Positions 55,243 through 63,620 of a DNA stretch of 64,000 bases are shown piece by piece (position 1 is the first letter of the stretch; every line of letters starts with the position of its first letter). The stretch covers positions 54,240 through 118,239 of the forward strand of contig NZ_JANYUY010000020.1 of NCBI RefSeq assembly GCF_025060755.1. The letters are read 5' to 3'. The translations under genes and the position numbers were made by a program. This stretch comes from Paenibacillus doosanensis (GTDB lineage Bacteria > Bacillota > Bacilli > Paenibacillales > NBRC-103111). The notes beneath the pieces are model-generated. The model had not been told where the DNA came from. It saw only the letters and a program-made list of their open reading frames with translations, and ran no database searches.

Positions 55243-55267
55243 AAAGAACCCTTCGCAGGGTTCTTTT
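55243..55267 (+). terminator. Terminator after panD
   Basis: AAGAACCCT-tcgc-AGGGTTCTT followed by TT: a nine-pair stem with a tetraloop, 14 bases after the stop. The next 240 bases up to the L,D-transpeptidase gene show no gene. Confidence 0.9.
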
Positions 55268-55510
55268 CGCGGTGAATTGATTTTGAATCTTGCCTCGATA
55301 CCTTCCAAAAGCTAGCGATTACCTCATTCACTTTATTGCAGTACGTGTACTACACTAACGTGTCTTTGGCACATCCCTCCGCTTCTATCTGGAGTCTATC
55401 ACAATATTCCCGGTTTGTTTCGTTGAAACGTTCAACGGAACCACACCTCTCTTTTCACCGCTGATAATAGTATGTCCGATTGCCGTTCTTCTATACGCGG
55501 GTTCCGTTCG

Positions 55511-56014
55511 TTATTTTTCTTTGACAATGACTTTGGTTCCAAGAGGAATATGGCGATAAAGCCATTCAATATCGCGGTTATGCATTCTGACGCATCCCGA
55601 GGAAGCATGGCTGCCGATCGAGTAAGGCCGATTCGTTCCATGGATTCCGTACATGTATCCTCCGGTTCCCGGAACGCTTAACCCGAGCCAGCGCGTGCCG
55701 AGCGGATTGTTCGGATGACCGCCTGCAATCTGTTTGCGCACGTAGTACGGCTTTACAATTTTGGTCACAATATGAAATTCGCCGACCGGTGTAAGCTCCT
55801 TTCTTCTGCCCGTCGCTACCGGAAAATAATACTGCGCCCGCCCGTTAACGAATACGATCAGCGAATTGCTGCGCTTGTTGATTTCGATATAAACCCCTTC
55901 CTCTTGCAAAGCCTCAAGCGGCATTGAGGAAGGAGCGGCGGACGCCGGATTCGGCCGAGGCAAGCTGAGAAGCAGAGCCATGATGACAATAACCGGGATT
56001 CTGATAAGGTTCAA
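55511..56014 (-). CDS. L,D-transpeptidase (YkuD domain)
   Basis: 167-residue secreted enzyme: signal peptide (IPVIVIMALLLSLPRPNPASA) then a single YkuD domain with the catalytic HGTNRPYSIG and SHASSGCVRMHNRD (active Cys). It forms or edits 3-3 crosslinks in peptidoglycan or attaches proteins to it; Bacillus homologues are expressed in sporulation or late growth. No LysM domain is present, so it is shorter than B. subtilis YkuD in that respect. TTG start after AAAGGATGAG. Confidence 0.92.
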   Translation of the reverse strand: MNLIRIPVIVIMALLLSLPRPNPASAAPSSMPLEALQEEGVYIEINKRSNSLIVFVNGRAQYYFPVATGRRKELTPVGEFHIVTKIVKPYYVRKQIAGGHPNNPLGTRWLGLSVPGTGGYMYGIHGTNRPYSIGSHASSGCVRMHNRDIEWLYRHIPLGTKVIVKEK

Positions 56015-56133
56015 TACGATCTCATCCTTTGTCTTTTATGCATCGTTATTGTTCTCCTATCAGACGCTTTTATGCGAAGCCGGCGTGAATGCCCCACTTT
56101 TTTGGAAAGCGGTTTCACAACGACATTATTCTG

Positions 56134-56976
56134 TTATTCGGCCGTCGTCTGATGCTGCTGGCGGTATTTATTCGGCGACATGCTCATCGCCATCTTAAAT
56201 GCCCGGTAAAACGTCGGCAGCGACTCATAGCCCACCTCGAAACAGATCGACACGATATCCTTGTCCGATTCCGCAAGCAGTTTTTTGGCCAGCGCCATCC
56301 TGACTTCCGTCAAGTACTGCATCGGGGTCATTTGATATTCTTTTTTGAAAATTTTGTTCATCTGGCGAATGCTGATTCCGAGCTTCCCGGAAAGCTCTTC
56401 GGAAGTGATCGAATCATAATAATGCAAATCGATATAATTGCGTATCCGCTCGGCCCTTAGGCCGTTCGCGTCCTGAACCTGCCTGGACTGCTTGGCCCGC
56501 ACCAGCAGCAGATAAATATCCTGAAGCAGGTTATGCATAGCCCAACCGCTGAGCGGGTCGGCCTGCTTTTGCTCGAACAGCAGCTTGCGCAGCAGCAGCC
56601 GCATCTCGCTGGCTTGGAACGAATTCAGCTTCAGATGCTCCGAACGCGAATACAAATACGGCTTCCAACGCTCGTATAAGCCGTCCTGCCCCGCCGGATC
56701 GTCGAACGCCAGCACCAGCAGCGTCAAGTGGGAATCGGAAGAGACGGCATGCTCCGAATAAGGTACGATAAAAGCGGCGTTGTCCTGCGCAAAATCATGC
56801 TGCTGTCCGTCCAGCCATATGCTGCCCTGCCCTTCGATCGCATATAAAATTTGCACGCTGTCGTGATGATGAATTTTCACTTCGTAGCTTTCCGTATGTT
56901 TGCTTTCGTAGAGATGAATCCCATTCATAATCCGGACCGCCTTGAGAGCGTATTCAAACGGTCTTGAATCGGGCAC
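56134..56976 (-). CDS. AraC family transcriptional regulator (cupin - HTH)
   Basis: 280 residues: N-terminal cupin ligand domain (YEVKIHHHDSVQILYAIEGQ) and C-terminal AraC double HTH (TSEELSGKLGISIRQMNKIF; KDIVSICFEVGYESLPTFYR). Likely regulates the sugar operon upstream on the same strand, or araA. The GTG at 56976 gives the longest product; an ATG 16 codons later (56928) has AAGGCGG eight bases upstream and may be the true start (264 aa). Confidence 0.9.
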   Translation of the reverse strand: MPDSRPFEYALKAVRIMNGIHLYESKHTESYEVKIHHHDSVQILYAIEGQGSIWLDGQQHDFAQDNAAFIVPYSEHAVSSDSHLTLLVLAFDDPAGQDGLYERWKPYLYSRSEHLKLNSFQASEMRLLLRKLLFEQKQADPLSGWAMHNLLQDIYLLLVRAKQSRQVQDANGLRAERIRNYIDLHYYDSITSEELSGKLGISIRQMNKIFKKEYQMTPMQYLTEVRMALAKKLLAESDKDIVSICFEVGYESLPTFYRAFKMAMSMSPNKYRQQHQTTAE

Positions 56977-57045
56977 GCGCCCGGCTGCCGTTTGTTTCCC
57001 TATTTTACCTTGTTTCCCTTATCGCAACAACCCGGCAGACGACAA

Positions 57046-57070
57046 ACCCCCGAATCCGAAGATCCGGGGG
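57046..57070 (-). terminator. Hairpin after the 56-codon gene
   Basis: CCCCCGGAT-cttcgg-ATTCGGGGG pairs well (one mismatch) and is followed by TTTGTC on the minus strand. The T run is short, so efficiency is uncertain. Confidence 0.65.
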
Positions 57071-57094
57071 CCGATCCATCCGCTATGCCGCAGC

Positions 57095-57265
57095 CTATTT
57101 CACTCTTCTTAAGCGGGGGCCGGACTTTCTCCCCCACCAGCCGAAAATTTTGCGTTTCACTGATGCGGAAGCCTTCTTCCGGCTTTCCGCAATGCCGCCG
57201 TCCCGCATCTCGTCCTGTGCGCTATCATCGGGCCAATAATAATGACATACGAAATCCGCATCCAT
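57095..57265 (-). CDS. Small basic protein of 56 residues, unknown
   Basis: Found by hand: MDADFVCHYYWPDDSAQDEM and onward, ending RKIFGWWGRKSGPRLRRVK. An acidic, aromatic N-terminal half is followed by a strongly basic C-terminal half rich in Lys/Arg. No family recognised. A GAAGGCGG lies nine bases before the ATG and a hairpin terminator follows 25 bases after the stop, so the gene is probably real. It lies between the sugar operon and its AraC regulator. Confidence 0.55.
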   Translation of the reverse strand: MDADFVCHYYWPDDSAQDEMRDGGIAESRKKASASVKRKIFGWWGRKSGPRLRRVK

Positions 57266-57384
57266 AAGCCGACACCGCCTTCTTCAAAATGAAGAGATCA
57301 TAACTGTTCGAGAACTCGCCGTCTTCTTCATGAGGACTGTTGCTTTAAGCGGGACAGGCAGACGGCCGAGCCGGTTGCCTATAA

Positions 57385-58218
57385 TCAGACATGCTCCAAA
57401 TAACGCTGCTTCATAAGCGCCAACGATTCGTCGCCCGGCATATCCCATATGGTCTGATTAAAAATCTCCACCTCGATCGGGCCGAGATAACCGGCCGTCT
57501 CTACGGCTTGGCGGATGCGCCGGAAGTCGATTACGCCATCGCCCATCATTCCCCGTCCCATCAGCAAATCGGGTACCGGCACGAGCCAGTCGGAGACGTG
57601 GAAGCCGAGAATCCGGCCGCTTGCTCTGGCGATTTGCGCGTATAAATCGGGGTCCCACCATACATGGAACACGTCTACGACTACGCCGACTTGATCGGGC
57701 TTATACCGCTCCGCAATGGTATTGGCCTGCGCCAACGTATTGATAACGGAACGCTCAGCCGCATACATCGGGTGCAGCGGCTCGATGCCCAGCTTGACGC
57801 CGCAAGACTCCGCATAAGGCATCAGCTGCTCGATGCCGTCCTCGACCATCCGCCGCGCGGCGGCGATATCCTTGTCGGGCGCAGGCCCGCATACGAGCAC
57901 AAGCACGTCGGCGCCCAGCTCGGCCGCTTCGTCGACAGCCCGGCGGTTATCATCGATGCGCGCCTGGCGTTCGGCCGCCGTAGCCGCCGGAAACATTCCG
58001 CCGCGGCACAGGCTGGACACGCGCAGCCCGGCATCCTGCACGAGCCGCTTGCTCTCCGCCAGCCCCGCTTCGGCTACCTTGTGACGCCATAAGGCAATCC
58101 AGGGCACCTCCGCCCGCGCGCAGCCTTCTACCGCTTCGCGCAGGCTCCAGCGGTCGGTCGTAATTTGGTTTAAGCTTAATCGTTCTATCGATTGCAATGG
58201 CTGTGCATGCTCTGCCAT
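57385..58218 (-). CDS. Sugar phosphate isomerase/epimerase (xylose isomerase-like TIM barrel)
   Basis: 277 residues of the AP-endonuclease-2/xylose-isomerase-like fold. Metal ligand positions are visible: Glu in KLGIEPLHPMYA, Asp-His in VVVDVFHVWWDPD, His in ILGFHVSDWL and Glu in PIEVEIFN. Enzymes of this group isomerise or epimerise keto sugars, or dehydrate inositol derivatives (IolE/IolI). Third gene of an operon with DUF993 and a Gfo/Idh dehydrogenase, together suggesting oxidation of a sugar or cyclitol. ATG after GGGAGGG. Confidence 0.9.
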   Translation of the reverse strand: MAEHAQPLQSIERLSLNQITTDRWSLREAVEGCARAEVPWIALWRHKVAEAGLAESKRLVQDAGLRVSSLCRGGMFPAATAAERQARIDDNRRAVDEAAELGADVLVLVCGPAPDKDIAAARRMVEDGIEQLMPYAESCGVKLGIEPLHPMYAAERSVINTLAQANTIAERYKPDQVGVVVDVFHVWWDPDLYAQIARASGRILGFHVSDWLVPVPDLLMGRGMMGDGVIDFRRIRQAVETAGYLGPIEVEIFNQTIWDMPGDESLALMKQRYLEHV

Positions 58219-58297
58219 CCGTCATTCCCTCCCGTGAACATATTATATAGAAACATTGGCTTTTGGGGTCGGCCCCTCCTACCAGATAATGGAATAC

Positions 58298-59458
58298 TTA
58301 CAGCCCGGCAAGCTTCAATACATGACGCATCCGTTCCGCAGCGCGGTCCGGATCGGTCAGCAGCCCCGCTTTGTCCGCCAATACGAACAATTCGGCCAAA
58401 TGAACGATCGATCGGGCTCCCTCCGCTCCGCCGATCATCCGGAAATGGTTCTGATGGCCGTTCAAATATGCCATAAAGACGATCCCGGTTTTATACGCAT
58501 AGGTCGGCTTCTGGAATATATGCCGCGACAGCGCGACCGTCGGCTCCAGAAGCGCGCTATAGCGCGTCTCGTCGCCGTTGTCGAGAGCATGGATCGCCGC
58601 GGCCGCCGCTGGAGCGATCGCATCGAATATGCCGAGCAGCGCATGGCTGAAGCCCTGCTCGTCCCCGCGAATCAGCGCCGGATAATTGAAATCGTCTCCG
58701 GTATACATCTTTACGCTTTCCGGCAGAAGACGGCGCATCCGAATTTCTTTCTCGTCGTCCAGCAGCGATATTTTGATCCCGTCCACTTTGTCGGCATGGG
58801 CTCGAATGACCCGCAGGCATACGTCCATCGCCGCATCGACATCCCGTTCGCCCCAATAACCGGCGAGCGCAGGGTCGAACATATCCCCGAGCCAATGCAG
58901 AATGACCGGCTGCTTCACCTGGCTCAAGATGCGACCGTATACGCGCTCGTAGTCTTCCGGACTTTGGGCGCATGCAGCCAATGCCCGGCTGGCCATAAGA
59001 ATAACCTGGCCGCCTTGGCCTTCCACAAAGCCGACCTGTTCTTCATAAGCCTGCTCCACCTGTTCCAGCGTCACCTGCGGACCCGGAGCCAAGTGATCCG
59101 TTCCCGCCCCGCTGGCAATCCGCCCGCCGACCGATTTGGCTTCGGTAATCGAGCGGCTGATCAGCTCCTTGGCTCTCGCCCAATCAAGCCCCATTCCGCG
59201 CTGGGCGGTATCCATCGCTTCGGCGACGCCCAGCCCGAGCGACCATAAATGACGGCGGTAAGCAAGCGTACCGTCCCAATCGATCTGCGCGTGATTCAGC
59301 GGGTCCGCGTCGGCAAACGGGTCGCATACGACATGGGCCGCCGAGAAGGCGATCCGGCTTTGCAGAGGCTTATCCGGCAGCTCGATCACCGCGGATTGCC
59401 CCGGGGTGTAGGAGTACAAAGCGCCTCCGGCGCGGGGCAGCTTCAATTCCTGGCTCAT
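58298..59458 (-). CDS. DUF993 family protein (dihydrodipicolinate synthase-like)
   Basis: 386-residue protein of the DUF993 family, probably a TIM-barrel aldolase/lyase related to the DapA superfamily: landmarks AHVVCDPFADADPLNHAQID, VILHWLGDMFDPALAGYWG and DGIKISLLDDEKEIRMRRLL, the last with the expected Schiff-base lysine. It is found with Gfo/Idh dehydrogenases and TIM-barrel isomerases in sugar operons of Gram-positive bacteria; the reaction is not established. ATG after AAGGAGG; starts 12 bases after the oxidoreductase stop. Confidence 0.88.
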   Translation of the reverse strand: MSQELKLPRAGGALYSYTPGQSAVIELPDKPLQSRIAFSAAHVVCDPFADADPLNHAQIDWDGTLAYRRHLWSLGLGVAEAMDTAQRGMGLDWARAKELISRSITEAKSVGGRIASGAGTDHLAPGPQVTLEQVEQAYEEQVGFVEGQGGQVILMASRALAACAQSPEDYERVYGRILSQVKQPVILHWLGDMFDPALAGYWGERDVDAAMDVCLRVIRAHADKVDGIKISLLDDEKEIRMRRLLPESVKMYTGDDFNYPALIRGDEQGFSHALLGIFDAIAPAAAAAIHALDNGDETRYSALLEPTVALSRHIFQKPTYAYKTGIVFMAYLNGHQNHFRMIGGAEGARSIVHLAELFVLADKAGLLTDPDRAAERMRHVLKLAGL

Positions 59459-59470
59459 CGCGCTCCCTCC

Positions 59471-60661
59471 TTATCCTTTGGCCGAAGCGATAGGTTGCCC
59501 GGATACTTCAGGCAGCTTCAGCTCCGGAACGTCCAGCCAGCGGCGCTCATCCCACGAACGCAAGCCAAGCTCCGCAAGCTGCGTACCCTTCGCCCCTTCA
59601 AGCAGGTCCCAAGGAAACGGCGAATCGGTGACGATATGCTTCAGGAACAATTCCCACTGTATTTTAAAGCCGTTGTCGAACAGCTGGTTATCCGGCACTT
59701 CCTGCCACTGCTCCATGAACCGGAACGGATTCGGTATATCCGGATTCCATACCGGCTTCGGCGTATTGATGCGATGCTGAGCTTTACAATCGCGCAGGCC
59801 CGCTACCGCGCTGCCTTCCGTGCCGTCCACCTGAATCGTAAGCAAATCGTCCCGGTTCACTCTGACCGCCCAGGAAGAGTTCGCTTGGACGATAATGCCG
59901 CCCTCCAATTCGAAGGTGGCGTATGCCGCATCGTCGGCGGTGCATTCATACGCGTTGCCCTGCTCGTCCACACGTTCAGGAATATGCGTAACGCCAAGGC
60001 AAGAAACCGACCGGACTTCGCCGAACAGGTTGTCGAGCACATATCTCCAATGAGCGAACATATCGACGATAATGCCGCCGCCGTCTTCTTTGCGATAGTT
60101 CCAGGACGGACGCTGCGCCTGCTGCCAGTCGCCTTCGAACACCCAGTAACCGAATTCCATGCGGACGGATAAAATTTGGCCGAAGAAGCCTGAATCGACC
60201 AGACGCTTCAGCTTAAGCAGACCCGGGAGGAACAGCTTATCCTGCACGACCCCGTTCTTCAGCCCCGCTTGACGGACAAGAGCCGCCAGCTCCAGCGATT
60301 CCTCAAGATTCGTCGCCGTCGGCTTCTCGCAATAAATATGCTTCCCTGCGGCAATCGCTTTGCGGATGCTCTCTGCGCGATGCACCGTCGTCTGCGAATC
60401 GAAGTAGATCGTATTATTTGAATCGGCCAGGCAAGCTTCAAGATCCGTGCTCCAGCGAGTCAAGCCATGCGCCTCTGCCAACGCTTTCAATTTATGCTCC
60501 TGACGGCCTACCAAAATCGGATCGGGCATGATCACATCCCCGTTCGCCAGAGCTACGCCCCCCTGCTTGCGGATCGCAAGAATCGAGCGGATCAAGTGTT
60601 GATTCGTTCCCATTCGTCCTGTAACGCCATTCATAATAATTCCTACGTTATGCACTGCCAT
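59471..60661 (-). CDS. Gfo/Idh/MocA family oxidoreductase
   Basis: 396-residue NAD(P)-dependent sugar dehydrogenase: Rossmann domain at the N-terminus (VGIIMNGVTGRMGTNQHLIR, then the HIYCEKPTATNLEESLEL dinucleotide-binding signature with the EKP catalytic Lys) and a C-terminal substrate domain with the DMFAHWRYVLDNLFGE motif. Substrate is a sugar or inositol. First gene of the operon; ATG after AAAGGGG. Confidence 0.93.
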   Translation of the reverse strand: MAVHNVGIIMNGVTGRMGTNQHLIRSILAIRKQGGVALANGDVIMPDPILVGRQEHKLKALAEAHGLTRWSTDLEACLADSNNTIYFDSQTTVHRAESIRKAIAAGKHIYCEKPTATNLEESLELAALVRQAGLKNGVVQDKLFLPGLLKLKRLVDSGFFGQILSVRMEFGYWVFEGDWQQAQRPSWNYRKEDGGGIIVDMFAHWRYVLDNLFGEVRSVSCLGVTHIPERVDEQGNAYECTADDAAYATFELEGGIIVQANSSWAVRVNRDDLLTIQVDGTEGSAVAGLRDCKAQHRINTPKPVWNPDIPNPFRFMEQWQEVPDNQLFDNGFKIQWELFLKHIVTDSPFPWDLLEGAKGTQLAELGLRSWDERRWLDVPELKLPEVSGQPIASAKG

Positions 60662-60853
60662 GCGACAATCCCCTTTCGTGATTACGAAGTAATTGCGTAC
60701 CCTACTCTCATACTAGCCGCAGGAAGCCGGTTTCGTCTTATCACATTGAGAACCTCATTCTAACTATCGGAACCAAAAGTACGGTAAAAAAAATCCGCAG
60801 CAGTGTCCGTTCGATGCCTTCCTTAGTGAAACCCGCAGCCACTTTAGCCGGAG

Positions 60854-60889
60854 CAAAAAGCCCTCTGCCGCAGCTAGCGGACAGAGGGC
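60854..60889 (-). terminator. Terminator after araA
   Basis: Minus strand GCCCTCTG-t-CCGC and GCGG-c-AGAGGGC form a long, nearly perfect stem, followed by TTTTTG, 95 bases after the araA stop. A second, weaker GCGG-AGCTT palindrome lies between it and the stop. The remaining 60662-60853 shows only the presumed promoter of the Gfo/Idh operon and a GCAGTGTCCGTTCGATG stretch resembling the repeats at 62513. Confidence 0.85.
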
Positions 60890-60983
60890 CGTTCCAGGGC
60901 CGGCTCTCTCTAATCGAGAGCTTCGGACCCGGTGCGCCGTGAAGAAGCGGCAGCTTAAGCTAAAGCTTCCGCCGACGGCGATA

Positions 60984-62474
60984 TTAACGAAGGCGATAAT
61001 ACATATCGTTCCATCTTAGTTCATTGCGCAATGCAGCGATCGTAGTGTTGTTGTCGATCAGCACGCATTCGATGCCCGTCAGCTCCGCCCAGTCGGCCAG
61101 CTGCTCCGGCGTCACCACATGGGAGAAGACGGTATGATGGGCTCCGCCGGCGTGAATCCAAGCTTCGGCCGCAAGGCTGAGCGACGGCTGCGGCTTCCAC
61201 AGCACGCGAGCGACCGGCAGCTTAGGCAGAGTGCGTTCCGGCTTCACCGCGTCGACGACATTGACGACGAGCCGGAAGCGGTTGCCCATATCGATGATCG
61301 AGGCGTTGAGCGCCGCTCCCTCGCCGCCGTCGAACACCAATCGCGCAGGATCGGCCTTGCCGCCGATGGACAGCGGATGCACCTCGATTCTCGGGCGCGT
61401 CGCCGCCACGGTCGGACACACCTCCAGCATATGAGAACCGAGCACCAATTCATTGCCGGGCTCAAAATGATACGTATAATCTTCCATAAACGACGTGCCT
61501 ACGTTGGAGGCGATCAGCTTCATCGTGCGCACCAGGGCCGCCGTCTTCCAGTCGCCCTCCCCGCCGAAACCGTAGCCTGCCCCCATCAGCCGCTGCACCG
61601 CCAGCCCGGGGAGCTGCTTCATACCGTGCAAATCTTCGAACGTAGTCGTAAAAGCCCCGAAGCCGCCTTCCTCCAGAAACGCCCTCATGCCCAGCTCGAT
61701 GCGGGCCTGCTCCAGAATCGCTTCGCGGACGGGACCGGACTCGCGACCTTCCGGCGCGATGTCGTACAGATCGGTATATTCCTCGAACAGCCGGTTTACT
61801 TCCTGCTCCGATATGTCGTTCATCCGCTGAACCAGATCTCCGATGCCGTAGCCGTTGACCGCCCACCCGAATTTGATTTGCGCTTCGACCTTATCTCCAT
61901 CGGTCACGGCCACTTGACGCATATTGTCGCCGAAGCGGGCTACCTTCAGATTGCGCCCCTCCGTGAAGGCGACGGCGGTGTTCATCCAGCCTCCGATGCG
62001 GCGGCGTACCTCCCCATCCTCCCAATAGCCTACGACGACCTTGCGCGCGATGCCCATCCGCGCTCCGATAAAGCCGTATTCGCGGTCGCCGTGCGCCGAT
62101 TGATTCAAATTCATAAAATCCATATCGATGCTGTCCCACGGAATGTCCCGGTTGTACTGCGTATGCAGATGAAGCAGCGGCTTGCGCAGCTCGGACAGCC
62201 CGGCGATCCACATCTTGGCCGGCGAGAACGTATGCATCCACGTAATAATGCCCGCGCAGGTATCGTCCGAGTTCGCTTCAATGCACAGCGAGCGGATCGC
62301 TTCCGGCGTCGTCAGCACCGGCTTGAATTCCACTTGGAACGGAATCGCCGCGTCCCTATCGAGTCCTTCCGCGATCCGTTTGGAATGCTCATCCACTTCC
62401 CTCAGCGTCTCCGGCCCGTATAAATGCTGACTGCCCGTAACAAACCAGAATACGTACGGCTTCGTTATAATCAT
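60984..62474 (-). CDS. araA: L-arabinose isomerase AraA
   Basis: Isomerises L-arabinose to L-ribulose. 496 residues, the same as B. subtilis AraA. Landmarks: [56 protein letters not shown] with the metal Glu/His and [23 protein letters not shown] after GGGAGG. It stands alone, with no araB, araD or araN visible beside it, and is followed by a strong terminator. Confidence 0.98.
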   Translation of the reverse strand: MIITKPYVFWFVTGSQHLYGPETLREVDEHSKRIAEGLDRDAAIPFQVEFKPVLTTPEAIRSLCIEANSDDTCAGIITWMHTFSPAKMWIAGLSELRKPLLHLHTQYNRDIPWDSIDMDFMNLNQSAHGDREYGFIGARMGIARKVVVGYWEDGEVRRRIGGWMNTAVAFTEGRNLKVARFGDNMRQVAVTDGDKVEAQIKFGWAVNGYGIGDLVQRMNDISEQEVNRLFEEYTDLYDIAPEGRESGPVREAILEQARIELGMRAFLEEGGFGAFTTTFEDLHGMKQLPGLAVQRLMGAGYGFGGEGDWKTAALVRTMKLIASNVGTSFMEDYTYHFEPGNELVLGSHMLEVCPTVAATRPRIEVHPLSIGGKADPARLVFDGGEGAALNASIIDMGNRFRLVVNVVDAVKPERTLPKLPVARVLWKPQPSLSLAAEAWIHAGGAHHTVFSHVVTPEQLADWAELTGIECVLIDNNTTIAALRNELRWNDMYYRLR

Positions 62475-62512
62475 CGATAATGCCTCCCGTTTTTATATTT
62501 GTTTAGAAGAGC

Positions 62513-62670
62513 GGTGAAAAAGTCCGCTGCGGCGTCCATTTGATCCTCCAATCGCTGTTGAAAACGGATTCTTTGGATGTTTTTTCGTTTTTCTGTGGAG
62601 AGAATCCGTTTTCAAAGGCGAACGCTTACGCTTTTCCAGATTCAAATGGCCCCTCCGCTCTTTTTTCACC
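62513..62670. repeat. 158-base nested palindromic repeat
   Basis: Three inverted pairs are nested: GGTGAAAAA (62513) with TTTTTTCACC (62661-62670), CCATTTGA (62536-62543) with TCAAATGG (62642-62649), and GAAAACGGATTCT (62560-62572) with AGAATCCGTTTTC (62601-62613). The whole can fold into one long hairpin. A related, shorter copy follows at 62687. This is the architecture of a REP/MITE-like element. Confidence 0.8.
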
Positions 62671-62686
62671 AGGCTTTTAAAAGTAT

Positions 62687-62775
62687 GGTGAAATCATCTG
62701 CTGCGGTGCCCGTTTGGTCTTCCAATCTTTGTTTGAAATCCAGCTTCAAGCGGCCCCCCTCCGCTCTTTTTTCAC
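62687..62775. repeat. Second, shorter copy of the palindromic repeat
   Basis: GGTGAAA at one end and TCTTTTTTCAC at the other enclose CTGCTGCGGTGCCCGTTTG, CTTCCAATC and CCCTCCGCTC segments matching those of the element at 62513-62670, but the inner GAAAACGGATTCT stem is missing. Overall identity is roughly 70% by eye over the shared parts. Confidence 0.65.
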
Positions 62776-63052
62776 AGGGCTTTACAAGTGTGTTCACGGC
62801 GTTTAAATCATTCAAGGAACACGAATGACTTTAACGGCGTTCGGAATCCGGTATCTCATTTCCTCTTCATGCTCTAACGTACCCGTTTAGACAATAGCTT
62901 GGCTGCAGGCCAGATTTTCATTGCGAAAATGGCGTTTTCAAACACTTCCCCAACCGTCTTTCTCCGAAGCGGGTAAGCGCTCGAACGGTCAGGAAGAAAG
63001 CTGCAGGGGGTGTAAGCCTCCGGAACCGCGCCATCGAATAGTTTTTTTTAAA

Positions 63053-63189
63053 TCTAACGGACACCAGGGAGCTAAATTCGTCGCAAACAGACGTTTTTGA
63101 AGCGTAACGGACGTCATCGCGCTTACATAGCTCCGAATCGCTTTCTATGGAAGATTTTCCAAATAATAGCTGCATCTGTGTCCGTTAGA
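63053..63189. repeat. 137-base element with perfect 12-base inverted ends
   Basis: TCTAACGGACAC at the left end and GTGTCCGTTAGA at the right end are exact inverted repeats. An internal TAACGGAC (63105) and a further TGTCCGTTA just outside (63229) belong to the same motif. The body contains no open frame. A MITE-like or extragenic repeat element is likely; similar TAACGGAC repeats are, to my recollection, frequent between Paenibacillus genes. Confidence 0.65.
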
Positions 63190-63331
63190 AATCCAAAATG
63201 GCCGATAGGGTTGATATAACGGCGGCAGTGTCCGTTACATCCGATCGCTGATATGAACGAGACTTGTCAATAGGCAGTTTGTAACTCCCCTTGGTTTTCC
63301 CTTACCCCTTTTCATACAAGAGGGGTGAACA

Positions 63332-63527
63332 AGCTGAACTAGAAGGCAAAAGCTATCAACGGTGAGCAGTCTGATATTCGCGGGTTCGGATATACCGCAT
63401 GTTTTCTCTCCGTCTATAGAGAGTGGCACCACGAACTGTTGTCGTGCATCTTTCCCTTTTAGGGTTGGCACATAGCGATTACGTGGATTCTCCCTTACGG
63501 CTTTTCCCTTTGCCTTCTAACTCAGCT
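63332..63527 (-). ncRNA. Candidate structured RNA region next to an IS110-family transposase
   Basis: Two 19-base segments, 63332-63350 and 63509-63527, are inverted complements with only two mismatches, so the 196-base interval can close into one long stem. Inside are further hairpins: CTCTC/GAGAG (63406-63423) and CACGA/TCGTG (63430-63446). The interval starts 93 bases downstream of the transposase stop. IS110/IS1111 elements carry a structured bridge RNA in a non-coding end, so this is a candidate. The stems are seen; the RNA is inferred. Confidence 0.4.
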
Positions 63528-63602
63528 TTTCATCTCCACTTGCATTGGAGGGGGCATGGGATTACCTTGAATCAACAAAATTGAACTTTGATATAACAAG
63601 CG

Positions 63603-63615
63603 TCCTGTAAAACAG
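63603..63615. repeat. Small perfect hairpin beside the transposase stop
   Basis: TCCTGT-aaa-ACAGG directly follows the transposase stop. The loop is short and no T run follows on the minus strand, so it may be part of the element's structured end rather than a terminator. Confidence 0.4.
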
Positions 63616-63620
63616 GCGAT

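Noticed and set aside
54630..55331. N-terminal extension of thrC by 234 codons
   Set aside because: The extension is antisense to panD, which has its own cleavage site motif, start and terminator; thrC begins at the zinc-ribbon segment.
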